Origin: Hyaloraphidium curvatum
Taxonomy: Eukaryota; Monoblepharomycota; Hyaloraphidiomycetes; Hyaloraphidiales; Hyaloraphidiaceae
Direction of reading: 5' to 3'
Assembly: GCA_025558095.1 (NCBI GenBank)
Contig: JAIVFI010000026.1
Coordinates: forward strand, 1-64,000
Length of the DNA stretch: 64,000 bases
Below are positions 20,519 through 29,652 of this stretch, piece by piece. Under the pieces are notes generated by a model. It did no database searches. It saw only the letters and a program-made list of their open reading frames with translations, and was not told the origin of the DNA. The position numbers were made by a program, and so were the translations under genes. How positions within the stretch are numbered: the first letter of the stretch is position 1; each line of letters begins with the position of its first letter.

Positions 20519-21283
20519 ATGGCCGGGCTCTCGGTCTATGCGTGCCTGCCCGAGCGCGGCCCGCGGTTCGTCGAGGTCCCGCTGTACGCGACATCGTCTG
20601 GCCGCCGGCTGCGGCGCGCCGTTGCGTGGGAGCTCGGGTTCCGCAGCGGCGACGAAGACCGCGTCGTCGAGCTGCGGCACTGCGGCCCGCTGCGGCCGGA
20701 GCACCCCGAGGCCGAGGCCCTGTGGAGCGCCGCGCGGCCGGTGGCGGAGGACGACGACGTCGACCAGCGCGGCATCGCGGGGGGCTTCTTCGTGGCCCGC
20801 ACGGCCGGCTGGCGGCCGGCGCCCCTCTGTGCCCCGCTCCCTCGCGCCGCCGGGGGCGACCCCGAGCCGGGCTTCCCCTCGATCACCGTCATTTTTCCCG
20901 AGCTCGGGCTGCCCGCACGCATCTCCATGCGTGGCGTCTCGGACGGACGCGCGCTGAAGGCCGCGGTGCGCGAGCGTTTCCGCCTGGACGCCCCACGCTT
21001 CTCGGCCCTCGAATTGCGGCTCGCGGGCTTGCACCCACCGGCACACCCGGACGCGGAACGGGACTGGGACGTCATGGCGCCCATCGAGGACGGGGACCCG
21101 TTCCCGGACAGGGAGAGGGGTTTCGACTGGGGTTGCTTCGTGGTGGCACGTTGCGGAGCGCCGGCGAGAAAGGAGGACGGTCCGCCGACGGCACAGGGGA
21201 TATTGCGTGGCGCTGTGTCGGGGTTGGCGTCCCTGCTTCGGGTGCACGCGGGGGAGCGCAGTGGCGTCGGCATTGTGCGGTAA
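20519..21283 (+). CDS. Module gene A, copy 1: tandem-repeat-domain protein of unknown family
   Basis: Intronless, 254 residues, starting MAGLSVYACLPERGPRF. The protein has two related halves. Half 1 ends VVELRHCGPLRPEHPEAEAL ... DVDQRGIAGGFFVARTA; half 2 ends ALELRLAGLHPPAHPDAERD ... DRERGFDWGCFVVARCG. Each half begins with a strand-turn-strand and a helix (GRRLRRAVAWELGF; DGRALKAAVRERFRL). This order resembles a beta-grasp/ubiquitin-like unit such as the Crinkler header, but I cannot assign it. No signal peptide or membrane segment. It is followed tail-to-tail, 20 bp away, by gene B (21304-21655). Copy 2 lies inverted at 35476-36240: about 572 bp (20600-21171) are identical by eye, while the first 80 and last 110 bp differ. 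Confidence 0.75.
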   Translation: MAGLSVYACLPERGPRFVEVPLYATSSGRRLRRAVAWELGFRSGDEDRVVELRHCGPLRPEHPEAEALWSAARPVAEDDDVDQRGIAGGFFVARTAGWRPAPLCAPLPRAAGGDPEPGFPSITVIFPELGLPARISMRGVSDGRALKAAVRERFRLDAPRFSALELRLAGLHPPAHPDAERDWDVMAPIEDGDPFPDRERGFDWGCFVVARCGAPARKEDGPPTAQGILRGAVSGLASLLRVHAGERSGVGIVR

Positions 21284-21303
21284 TGGTGGAGGCGAATGCC
21301 AGT

Positions 21304-21655
21304 CTACATCATCTTCATTCCCCCGACCCAAGCCTTGCGCAAGATTGGGATCGCCGCCATCGTTGCGGCAAGAAGCGCCACCCAGATCCCAGCTTCCGGG
21401 TCCAGCCCGCGCGCAAACAACCTCATGACCAGCAGTGAAACGCCAAGAAAAGAGGCAAAAGCTTGAAGGAACGGCACTTTTTGAGCTTGCTTCATGTCAT
21501 CCTCCAGCTTTTTGGTGTCCGTTTCGAGTTGTCCCAGGCGGCGTTCCATGCGCAGGAGCCCCTCGTTGTCGTCGCCCTCGAGACCGGAGGCGGCGGATCT
21601 GCGGCGAGAATCAGGGGCCGCCCGCTTATTGGAAGCAGGCTAAGTACCCTGACAT
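21304..21655 (-). CDS. Module gene B, copy 1: small coiled-coil membrane protein
   Basis: 100 residues. Exon 1 is only 8 nt (21648-21655), followed by a 49-bp intron (21599-21647, GTACTT donor, CTGAT branch-like site) and exon 2 to 21304. The product begins MSGSAASGLEGDDNEG, has a heptad-rich helix (ERRLGQLETDTKKLEDDMKQ), then QKVPFLQAF, a membrane helix, a short loop and a second hydrophobic stretch WVALLAATMAAIPILR with a basic/Met end. The same exon layout and core (ESQKVPFL, LLAATxxAIP) occur in the gene at 35090-35451, so both are real paralogues. The fold suggests a hairpin membrane anchor with a cytosolic coiled coil. Function unknown. It converges on gene A. Confidence 0.7.
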
Positions 21656-22188
21656 GGCTGCCGACGGCGCGTGCGTCCTTGTGACGGGGAGGAAGGTGGT
21701 GACGTGGCACCCCTGCGCAACCAGTCGCCGAGGCACGTCTGCGGGCGTCAGCGCGTCAGCAAGTCTCCGAACGTAAGCAAAGAAGTGCGCTCACGAGCTG
21801 AAGATTGGCAGCCCAAGGGAGCGAGCGCAGGCAGCGAGAACAAGTGTACAAGACTTGGAGTCGAGTGATGGCAGGCCACGTCAACACCCACAAAAGAAGG
21901 CTACGTCAACACTCATAAACCGACTTTCAGGCCGAGACACTTTATTCGTTGAGGTATTGTTTTGGCGGACGGGCCCCTCTATCTTCTCGAGGACCTACTA
22001 CAACTTCTGCAGGGCGGCGGGCGCGCAAACTCGGAGCGGTCGGGGGGTTGCGGCCAGCTGCTGATTCTTCGTAGCTCGTGGCGCATCATGGCGCGGAGTT
22101 GCTCATCACATCGAGGCGGATCGCGATTCCCCGCGTTCCTGAAGGGACTGGTTGTCCCCGAGCCTCACCCGCGGACGTCCCGCTGGCC
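21656..22188. other. Intergenic between module copy 1 and Zn2Cys6 gene
   Basis: Holds the upstream regions of gene B (minus) and the regulator (plus). Lower GC around 21830-21980. A direct short repeat of CGTCAACAC-type sequence occurs near 21878-21912. No gene supported. Confidence 0.4.
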
Positions 22189-24135
22189 ATGGCGCCCTGC
22201 AAGACGTGCGTCAAGGCGAAGCGCAAGTGCGAGTACGAGTCGGAGGCCGCTCCCGCGTGCGTGCGGTGCTCCCGGCTCGGCCGCTTCCCCTGCGAGCCGT
22301 CTTCACCGCCGCCTGCCGGGGAGCCCACGCCCGCGGAGCCGGGGGCCGCTCCGGCGCCCGCTCCCCGCCCGAAATCGACCAAGCGACAAACAAAGGCCTC
22401 CGACGCCCGCGTTGCGGTGCCGGATGGGGCAAAGGGGCCGGTTGCCGGCGCCGGGGACAGCACGCGTCCGGCGGCGCCGCTTCCGACCGGTCCCGCGCCT
22501 GCGGCCCACGTCGACCGCGGCATCGCCGAGCCTGTTGCCGTGCCGCCGGAAACAATGTTTGCCTGCATGGCGGCGTGGTGGGCCGTCGGGAACCAGTGCG
22601 TCGCGCTGGTCCACCGGGATTCGTTCGAAAGGGCCTTTGCCGGCGCAGACGCCCCGTCACCGATCTACGGTGGCAAGCCGGCCGCCCTCCTGTCGGCCGC
22701 CGCAGCGGAGGGCGTCATGATCGCGGCCCTGTCCGACATCGCGCTGGCCGAGCGGCTCTCTTTGGGAGGCGTCCTCTCCCGGCGCGCCAGGGACCTGCTC
22801 TTCGCCGGCTACTTTGACCGCAGCCCGGGGAGCCGGGCCATGACGGACCTCGAAGCCGCCCAGACCTGCGTCATCCTGGCCCGCAACCTGGTCGGCAGCC
22901 ACCGCGGCCCCGAGGCCGGCGTCCTCCTGGACCGGGCCCTCGCGATCCTGGGCTCCAGCATCGGGCCGTGGGGAGAGTCCGCGGCGGCGGAGCACGACCC
23001 GAAGGACAAGGACGAGTGGGTACGGCAGGAGTGCCTGCTGCGCGTGAGGACCAACGCCGTGTTTGCCAAGCTAGCCCTGATCCTGCACAGCGGCGGGGAC
23101 CGGCCGCCTTTGTCGGCACGGGTGGCGTTACCCTGCCACGAGGTTTACTTTTCCATGGGCTCGGCTGAGGAAGCCTTTGCTCTGCTGCGGGCTCGGCGGC
23201 GGGGTGCACTGCGCCGCGTCGTCGACCAGACACCGTTCCTGGCGTATCTGCCGGACCCGGACGCCTGCGCCGGTGCCGTGGCCTCCTTCGTTTCCCCGAT
23301 CTTTGACTTTTCGACGAGCCGCTTCTCCGTCATCTGGCTCTTTATTGTCCTGATCGGGCTCGTTCGGAGGACGCGCGATATCGAGGCCGAAGCTTCCCTG
23401 GACCTGGCCCGCCTCGCCGCCCAGGATCCCCGCGATGACTCCCCCGCCGAGCTCGCCTACAGGACCTTTGCCCTCGCGCTGGACAGGACCCTGCGCGCGA
23501 TCGTCGACGCGCTGCCCCCTCCCGTCGGCGCCTCACTCTCGGACGGCGACCCCGGCCCGCTGCTCTCGCTTCAAAACACCTACCCCTCCGCACCGCAGCA
23601 GAACCACGCCCTCCTGAGCATGCTCATCTCCCTGTACGCCCTCCCCACCTACACCTGGCTCGGCCCGCGCCCGGACCCCGCCGTCTTCGGCGCGCCCCCC
23701 CTCCTCGCGCTGCTGGAACACGCCCTGCTCGCGACCTCGCTCATGCGCGCCCAGATGGACCGCCGGGGCATCCCCTGGGCGCACCTGTCGGCCGTGGGGT
23801 CGTCGCTCAAGGTCTGCGGGCTGTGGATCGCCGTCGCGGGCGCCTCCGCCGGCGAGCAGAGGGAGCTCTCGCTGGCCGACGCCAGGACCGCGGCGCGGTA
23901 CTTCCTCGGCGCCGGGTCCGCGTTCCCGGGCGCCGTGGGACAGATGTTCCCGCGCATCGAGGGGATGTTCGACGGCGCGGGGCTGGCCTTCAGTGACCGG
24001 GAGGCGGCGGGGGGGGCGCCGAAGGCCGCGTTCGGGGAGATCGTACACGCGCCCGAAACGGCACTGCGGGATCTGTACGTCGTGGGGATCGCGGGCGAGA
24101 TGCCCGAGGCGGAGGCGGTGGTGGCGGCGAAGTAG
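22189..24135 (+). CDS. Zn2Cys6 (Gal4-type) transcription factor
   Basis: Single exon, about 648 residues from the ATG at 22189. The binuclear zinc cluster is at the extreme N terminus: CKTCVKAKRKCEYESE followed by CVRCSRLGRFPC gives the six Cys with the basic loop. A Pro/Ala-rich linker follows, then a helical region of the fungal transcription factor regulatory type: MFACMAAWWAVGNQCVALVH, RDSFERAF, GGKPAALLSAAAAEGVM, MTDLEAAQTCVILARNLVG, RVALPCHEVYFSMG. The start was set at 22189 because the zinc cluster begins three residues later. The paralogue at 39573-41727 shares this plan. It is 77 bp tail-to-tail from the FUSC-like transporter. Target genes unknown. Confidence 0.93.
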   Translation: MAPCKTCVKAKRKCEYESEAAPACVRCSRLGRFPCEPSSPPPAGEPTPAEPGAAPAPAPRPKSTKRQTKASDARVAVPDGAKGPVAGAGDSTRPAAPLPTGPAPAAHVDRGIAEPVAVPPETMFACMAAWWAVGNQCVALVHRDSFERAFAGADAPSPIYGGKPAALLSAAAAEGVMIAALSDIALAERLSLGGVLSRRARDLLFAGYFDRSPGSRAMTDLEAAQTCVILARNLVGSHRGPEAGVLLDRALAILGSSIGPWGESAAAEHDPKDKDEWVRQECLLRVRTNAVFAKLALILHSGGDRPPLSARVALPCHEVYFSMGSAEEAFALLRARRRGALRRVVDQTPFLAYLPDPDACAGAVASFVSPIFDFSTSRFSVIWLFIVLIGLVRRTRDIEAEASLDLARLAAQDPRDDSPAELAYRTFALALDRTLRAIVDALPPPVGASLSDGDPGPLLSLQNTYPSAPQQNHALLSMLISLYALPTYTWLGPRPDPAVFGAPPLLALLEHALLATSLMRAQMDRRGIPWAHLSAVGSSLKVCGLWIAVAGASAGEQRELSLADARTAARYFLGAGSAFPGAVGQMFPRIEGMFDGAGLAFSDREAAGGAPKAAFGEIVHAPETALRDLYVVGIAGEMPEAEAVVAAK

Positions 24136-24211
24136 TCACCTGGCGTTTCAGGTGCAACACGATTGATACTTACGAAGCCACCACTACACGTCAAGGCACG
24201 AAGGTCTCCGC

Positions 24212-27025
24212 TTACCCCGCCCCCACCCCCTTGGTTTCGAGCACAGCCACCGCTTCTTCGGCACCTGCCATCGGCCATGCGCCGGCCCAACCCCCGCCGC
24301 CGCCCAGCTCCGCCACCGTCGCCTCCCTCCCCCACACCCTCTTGACGAGCTCCTCGACGACGTCCAGCTCCGCGAGCGTCATCCGCAGCGCAGCTTCGCC
24401 GCCCGCGACCGGCAGCGTCGTTGCGGGGAGCGGATCGGCGGCTGCTCGGGAAAGCATAGGCAAGCGCGGGAGCGGCTTGGCCGTGACGAGGGCCATCGCC
24501 ACGCTGTGCAGCTTCCACACAACCAGGTCCGCCAGCGCGCCGTAGCGCCTCGGCGGCTCCGACGACACGCGGCGGGCGTCGGCGAGGACGCCGGCGAGGA
24601 GCAGCAGCCTCTGCGATGCCGCGACGAGGCCGCGGGTCACGGGGAGGGAGAAAGGGCGGTCCAGGTTGGGTTCGCCCGCGGATTCGGCCAGCGGGCCCAG
24701 GCGGAGGGCTGTCAGCCGGGTCTGCAGCGCGTCGAGCTCCGAACGCAGCAACGCGGGGTCGCGGCCGGCCTGCAGGCCCCTGAACGCCCGGCCGAGACCG
24801 TACAGGAAGTTCCCGAGCCCGACGCGGACCTCCGTCGCAGCGAGGGTGGGGAAGCAGGCGATCTGGAGGAACATGGCGCCCGCCGCGGCTGCAAGTACCC
24901 AGCAAGTCCGCTCCCATGCGAACTGCGGGGCCTTGGCGGGGTCGCCCGAAAGCGCCACGGCGACGTATGCAAACGCGGCCATCCGGCTGGCATAGGGTCG
25001 CGGGAAAGTGCAGATGCCGTAGAAAAGGAGCACGGAGAGGGGGGCGTACATGGGCAGCGCGACGCGGAGGTAGTCTTCGGCGGTCGTGGCCGGAGTCGGA
25101 GCCGCGGCGAGGTAGGTAAAGTAGGCCCACAGCGCAGCGAAAGCCGTGGCGAGCAGCCTGAAGAGGGACTTGGCAACACCGGCGCCGATCGTGGGGGTCA
25201 TCAGGGCCAGCACCGACATGAGCATCCAGAACACGTGGTGACCTTTGAAGAACGTCGCGTACTCCGGCAGAAACGCCCAAACCGAGATCAGGAAGAAAGC
25301 AAGGGCCCGCTTGAAACCGAAGCGGGCTGCATCCGAGGCCATGGCGTTTTGGAACGCGTAGAGCGCGGAGAAGAAGATGCGCACGGGCGGCCAGGGCGCG
25401 GGGTCATTGTGCGGTTGCGCCGCGTAGGGATCGGGCAGAGGTCTTTGCTTCTGTTTTCTCGCCGGCTTGCCGGGGTTGCCAAACAGGTAGAAGCGGTAGC
25501 CCTTGGTGCGGGTCGCCACCAGGTCCATCGCCGAGTCAACGAGCTCCGCTGCTGCGTCCACCGCCATAGCCGTGACGAAACGGTCCAGATCCGCCGGAGA
25601 GTCGCCGCCGAGGGGCGTGCAGCAGGCGAGTGCGGCCTTCTCCTTGGCCAGTTCGTCCGTAGCTCGGTTCAGCAGCTCGGCAGGGTCGATGCTGGGATGC
25701 AGGCGGGGCTCACGGACATAATTCCAGAACGCCGGGTCCCACGGCGGTCGCTCATCGATGACGAGCGCCTCGTGGACGGCTTGCAGCGCCGTGGGTACGG
25801 CTGAAGGGTTCGCACCCGACGCCATGTAGGATCCGGTTCGGAGCGAAGGCGAGTGTCTGGCAAGCGCCCTGATCCTCTCGGCCACGGCGGCAATCCGTGT
25901 GGGCGAGTCCCGGAGGAAGTGCGTATCGGCGAGACAACCTCTGACGTCGGCTTCGAGGGAGGCGAGGTCGTTGCGCATGCGGGTGAGGAGAAAGGTGCGG
26001 TGGGTTTCCGGGTCGCGTGGCGGAGAAAGAGCCGGCTGCGTTGAGGGGGTCTGAAGGACAAAGACATCCCGCAGCGAACCGACGGCGAAAACGGCCGACT
26101 CGCGGGTCGCCTCAGTGCTGCTCTCCGGCAGGACGAACATCGCGACCGCCACGCAAAAGGCCCACGAAATGGCAAAGGGCACGAAGAGAAAGTCAAACAT
26201 GAACTTGACCGGGACCTCCCTGACCTCGGTGATCCCGAGGCCCAAGTCGCCGAGGAGCGCGACTACGATGATTACGAAAAAAGCGAGGCCGCTGGCCGCG
26301 GTGCTGGAGTAGGCAAACTGGATCGACGAGCAGACCCAGGTGATGCTGCAGATCCACGAGACGAATATCAGGGCGCGGACGTACGGGTCCGTCCCGCCCG
26401 CGGTGTTGTACAGCACGGCCCAGAGCAGTCCTAGGTAGGCGCACACCAGGCCGACCACAAGACCCAGCATACCGGCAACTGCACTGATCAACATCCTGAG
26501 CGGCGGTCCGGACGGCAGGACGATTGGGCCCAGGAACGCAAAAACGATGAAGTTGGCGCGCATGTCCGCCGGCCCCAGGAAGCCGAGCAGCACCAGCGCC
26601 CACGCGGTAAGCAGCCCCTTGGACCACCGCGCGAGCTGCACCTTCCGCGGGCGCGCGAAGTGGCGGCGGAGGGCGCGGCGCCATGGCGGCAGAGCGGGGT
26701 CGCCGTCGGCCCACCGCGCCAACGGGGGAACCGTGCGGAGCGCCGCGGCCAGGGCGACCACCGCGTCGGCGTCCGCGGCGACGTGCTCAGAGGCCGCCTG
26801 CTCGTCGCCGTCCATCGTGGCGGGTGGCGGTTGTGACCGGGAAGGAGGTTGGGGACCGCCCGATCCCTCATTGTCGCCGCGTCCCGACATCCCCTCGGCG
26901 GCAAAACCTGTGCGATTTATCACTCGTCCCCGCCAGTCACTCCAGCTTTCGGCGTCTTGTGGTGATCCCCTCGTCGGAGTCACTGCGGGCCGCGATCCAA
27001 GACGGGAACGGGATGCTGGAGCCAT
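24212..27025 (-). CDS. FUSC-like (fusaric acid resistance / aromatic acid exporter type) membrane protein
   Basis: Intronless, up to 937 residues; internal ATGs at 26890 (MSGRGDN) or 26815 (MDGDEQ) are also possible starts. Two membrane blocks of about six helices flank a soluble middle region. Block 1 runs from WSKGLLTAWALVLLGFLGPA through VLPESSTEATRES; block 2 from FGFKRALAFFLISVWAFLPE through CWVLAAAAGAMFLQIACFP. This is the fungal arrangement (N-terminal 6TM, central helical region, second FUSC block), also called Brefeldin-A-sensitivity-like. Bacterial relatives export aromatic acids, and plant relatives include malate channels. Residues such as HHVFWMLMSVLALMTPTIGA are typical of the second block. 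Substrate unknown. Confidence 0.88.
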   Translation of the reverse strand: MAPASRSRLGSRPAVTPTRGSPQDAESWSDWRGRVINRTGFAAEGMSGRGDNEGSGGPQPPSRSQPPPATMDGDEQAASEHVAADADAVVALAAALRTVPPLARWADGDPALPPWRRALRRHFARPRKVQLARWSKGLLTAWALVLLGFLGPADMRANFIVFAFLGPIVLPSGPPLRMLISAVAGMLGLVVGLVCAYLGLLWAVLYNTAGGTDPYVRALIFVSWICSITWVCSSIQFAYSSTAASGLAFFVIIVVALLGDLGLGITEVREVPVKFMFDFLFVPFAISWAFCVAVAMFVLPESSTEATRESAVFAVGSLRDVFVLQTPSTQPALSPPRDPETHRTFLLTRMRNDLASLEADVRGCLADTHFLRDSPTRIAAVAERIRALARHSPSLRTGSYMASGANPSAVPTALQAVHEALVIDERPPWDPAFWNYVREPRLHPSIDPAELLNRATDELAKEKAALACCTPLGGDSPADLDRFVTAMAVDAAAELVDSAMDLVATRTKGYRFYLFGNPGKPARKQKQRPLPDPYAAQPHNDPAPWPPVRIFFSALYAFQNAMASDAARFGFKRALAFFLISVWAFLPEYATFFKGHHVFWMLMSVLALMTPTIGAGVAKSLFRLLATAFAALWAYFTYLAAAPTPATTAEDYLRVALPMYAPLSVLLFYGICTFPRPYASRMAAFAYVAVALSGDPAKAPQFAWERTCWVLAAAAGAMFLQIACFPTLAATEVRVGLGNFLYGLGRAFRGLQAGRDPALLRSELDALQTRLTALRLGPLAESAGEPNLDRPFSLPVTRGLVAASQRLLLLAGVLADARRVSSEPPRRYGALADLVVWKLHSVAMALVTAKPLPRLPMLSRAAADPLPATTLPVAGGEAALRMTLAELDVVEELVKRVWGREATVAELGGGGGWAGAWPMAGAEEAVAVLETKGVGAG

Positions 27026-27587
27026 GGCAATTCACCAAGTACGCGACATCTACCACGTCCACCACTTCCTGATACCATAAGTGCTGCTGGATGGAGATCT
27101 TTATCCTCGTTGGTCGCCATGTTGACGACCATGGTGAAGGGCGAGGACGGGCTCTTTGTACGCCTGGATGGCTACTTTGCGCTGGAAAGTCGTGCAGTTC
27201 GCCAACCGGTCTGCGCGGGCTGAAGCAGTCCGCCCCAACAGCAGACGGTGAAACGCCATCGAGTGAGCGCGGCGGGACCTCTAGGCGGCGCACGAAAGAG
27301 TGAGCACATGTAGTAGTAGCGCATAGAGCAGGAGGAACATTGGCGAGCGGTTATTGAGCCGGATCCGATCTCTATCGCAGGCGCTGAGCGCCCTCGAACC
27401 CCGATCATGAACAGCTTGGTTGGCCGAAGGATCGGGTTCCCGCCGTCCACGGCGGCTGGCAGAGCGGCCGTTGAGGTGAATAGTTGGGTGTAGGGCACGG
27501 CTCTCTGGCTCTACGAGATAGCAGGGTACCTTTCGAGGGGCGGGGCTTCGCTTTTCGTGTAGAGATCAAGTTCGTGGGCCGCGCACG
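27026..27587. other. Intergenic, no supported gene
   Basis: Moderate GC. Only short frames with no coding character (best, 34 codons from 27120). Nothing else recognised. Confidence 0.4.
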
Positions 27588-29060
27588 TCATCCGGCCAGT
27601 CCCCACTCCCTGTTCTTGGCCCTCGTCAGCTCGTCCTCCAGCAGCACTTTCTTCCGCACCAGCTCCCCCCTCTCCTTCGGATCCGCATCGAAGATCGCCG
27701 CCCGGAGCCCCTCCAGCTCCGCCTCGATCCTCTCGGCATCGCTGTCGCCCGCCGGCGGCGGTCGGCTGGGGGACCTCGGGGCGGCCGGGGAGGGGGAGGG
27801 CAGGGTGAGTGGACCGAGATCCGCGACGGCGTCGAGGAGCCAGTTCCGTTTTGGGGGAGGCGCGGGATGCGAGGCGACCCGGGGCGGAGACGGTGGAGGG
27901 GATGGGGATCGGGGCCTGGGCAATCGGGGCCGGGGAGGGGGGCAGGGGGCGATCTCCAGGAAGCCGTCGTCGGTCTCTTCAAAGACGGCGAGGAGGGGGC
28001 GGGGGGTTGAAGGGGAGTAACGGGGACGGCGGGGAGGCGCGGATGAAGAGGGCAGCGGTACGGTGGAGGGGTCGCGCGGCGGTTCTGGCGACAGCTCCCG
28101 GAGATCCGGCGATCGCGGGCTCGCCAGGGGCGAGCTCCTCGCCGTCTCAAAAACGGGCGACCGCACCTCGTCGCTCGGAGTGTCGACGTAGATGACCGGG
28201 GCCGTGTCGATGCGCAGATCGCGCGCCCGGAGGGAGCGCGCCGGTCGCTGTAGCGCCCGCGAGTCCGGCGAGAGATCGAGCGGCCCGCTCCTTGACCGTA
28301 CAAGGTGAGGACGCGGCGGGCTTTCCAAGGTCTGCTGGATGGCTGTGCCAAACAGGCGCCCGGGGCCGGCGCTCGCGAGAGAAAGGCGGCGCGGAGGGGA
28401 TGCGAAAGCCTCGGCCCCCCGTTGCCAGTCATCCGGCACGACAGGTCCAGGAGCAGCTGTTGCGTTTATCGGGGGCCTCTGGGGAGGGGATTGTGGGGCG
28501 CGCAGATCTTGGAAGGAAAGCGGCGGCGGCGCTGCAGAGTCCAGCTGCGTCCAGGGGCGTGCCGTGGACCGTCCGGGAGACTTGGACCGCCTCCGTTCTC
28601 CCCGGTTGGAGGTGCGCGGAAGTAAAAGCGGCGGAGAACGTCGAACGTCCCCACGGAACTCCGGTGCCGAGCGCGGCCCCCGATCCACGTCCTCCCCATG
28701 GCACCATTCTTCCGGAGGCGTCCGTTCCCCCCAGCGCTCCCAGCTCCCATCACGACGCCTCGGCGACCTGCTCCTGGGCCTTCGCGGCGGGCTCGGCGGT
28801 CTTTCCCACACCCGTCGCGGCGGCGAAGGAGGCACCGGGGGAGGAGGGGGTTGCCACCTCCAGTCGTCGAAGCGTCCGGCCGGGCCGGGGAAGCTCCATC
28901 TCGGGCCGGGGAACGGGAAGCCGGCCGGCTCGCGCGGGCGGCTGCGTGCGGGCTCGTCCCCAAACCGATGGCCGTCGGGCTGAAAGCGACGCTGGCGGAC
29001 GTCCTCGTCGGGGTCGCGACCGCAATCCCGGCTCTGCGAGCGGCGACGGGGCCGGGACAT
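27588..29060 (-). CDS. Disordered Pro/Ser/Arg-rich (SR-like) protein
   Basis: Intronless 490-residue frame beginning MSRPRRRSQSRDCGRDPDED. The N-terminal half is rich in RS/SR, PP and PSPP motifs (RRPRSRSPRRRDGSWERW). The middle contains scattered acidic/hydrophobic patches (IDTAPVIYVDTPSDEV; AVFEETDDGFLEIAP). The last 60 residues form a likely coiled coil (DAERIEAELEGLRAAIFDAD ... RKKVLLEDELTRAKN). RS-rich tracts are seen in splicing and mRNA-processing proteins, but there is no RNA-binding domain here, so function is not assigned. The regular coding frame over 1.4 kb without stops supports a gene, though GC-rich DNA makes long frames common. Confidence 0.55.
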   Translation of the reverse strand: MSRPRRRSQSRDCGRDPDEDVRQRRFQPDGHRFGDEPARSRPREPAGFPFPGPRWSFPGPAGRFDDWRWQPPPPPVPPSPPRRVWERPPSPPRRPRSRSPRRRDGSWERWGERTPPEEWCHGEDVDRGPRSAPEFRGDVRRSPPLLLPRTSNRGERRRSKSPGRSTARPWTQLDSAAPPPLSFQDLRAPQSPPQRPPINATAAPGPVVPDDWQRGAEAFASPPRRLSLASAGPGRLFGTAIQQTLESPPRPHLVRSRSGPLDLSPDSRALQRPARSLRARDLRIDTAPVIYVDTPSDEVRSPVFETARSSPLASPRSPDLRELSPEPPRDPSTVPLPSSSAPPRRPRYSPSTPRPLLAVFEETDDGFLEIAPCPPPRPRLPRPRSPSPPPSPPRVASHPAPPPKRNWLLDAVADLGPLTLPSPSPAAPRSPSRPPPAGDSDAERIEAELEGLRAAIFDADPKERGELVRKKVLLEDELTRAKNREWGLAG

Positions 29061-29652
29061 TGTTCGCCGCGCCGTGATCGATGAGCTGGCGGTCTGCTCC
29101 GGCCTCCGAACACCTGCAAGCGCGCACGAAACGGGAACTTGTCACAACACTACAACCAGAGATTTCTTCCCCTGGCTCTTTCTTGTCGCAGTGAACGTGC
29201 TTACCCTGCGGGATCAGCCCAGACAGCTTGCGGCTTTCGCGCCGGCCGGAGGCCGGAGCTGTCCAGGACGTGTCTGGCGGATCGCCTTCCTGACCTTCAA
29301 AACGACTAGAATACCATCCTACCAGCCTCATCGTCTCGATCGCAGCCCCAGAGAGCGGCCCGGGGAACCCTTTCACACAGTGCCCTGCAGGACCCGCACG
29401 TGATGGACAGTACGGACGAATCACTCCTTGTCACCGGCTTCCTTGTCTTTTTCGATACCCTGGAAGCCACGGACTCTGTGCGTGCCTCCGCCGCGTGGAA
29501 TCGGCGCTTTGAGAGTGTGATCGGCGCCTGCGGGGGTTCGGGTTGGCCGCGCGGCGGGCGGCTGCTTTTCCCCGCCCGCGAACCCCCGCGCGGGCCACCG
29601 AGACACCCGTGCCGTCCGCCGCCAGCTGGCCCACCGCATCGGCCCGGACGGA
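29061..29652. other. Divergent intergenic region
   Basis: Upstream of the SR-like gene (minus) and the MFS porter (plus). No gene or repeat recognised. Confidence 0.4.

Noticed and set aside
20519-21283. Calling gene A a Crinkler effector
   Set aside because: Only a loose strand-helix pattern is shared; the expected header motifs and a C-terminal effector domain are not seen.
24506-25804. 432-codon plus-strand frame inside the FUSC-like gene
   Set aside because: Antisense shadow; the minus strand has the membrane-protein pattern with conserved motifs.
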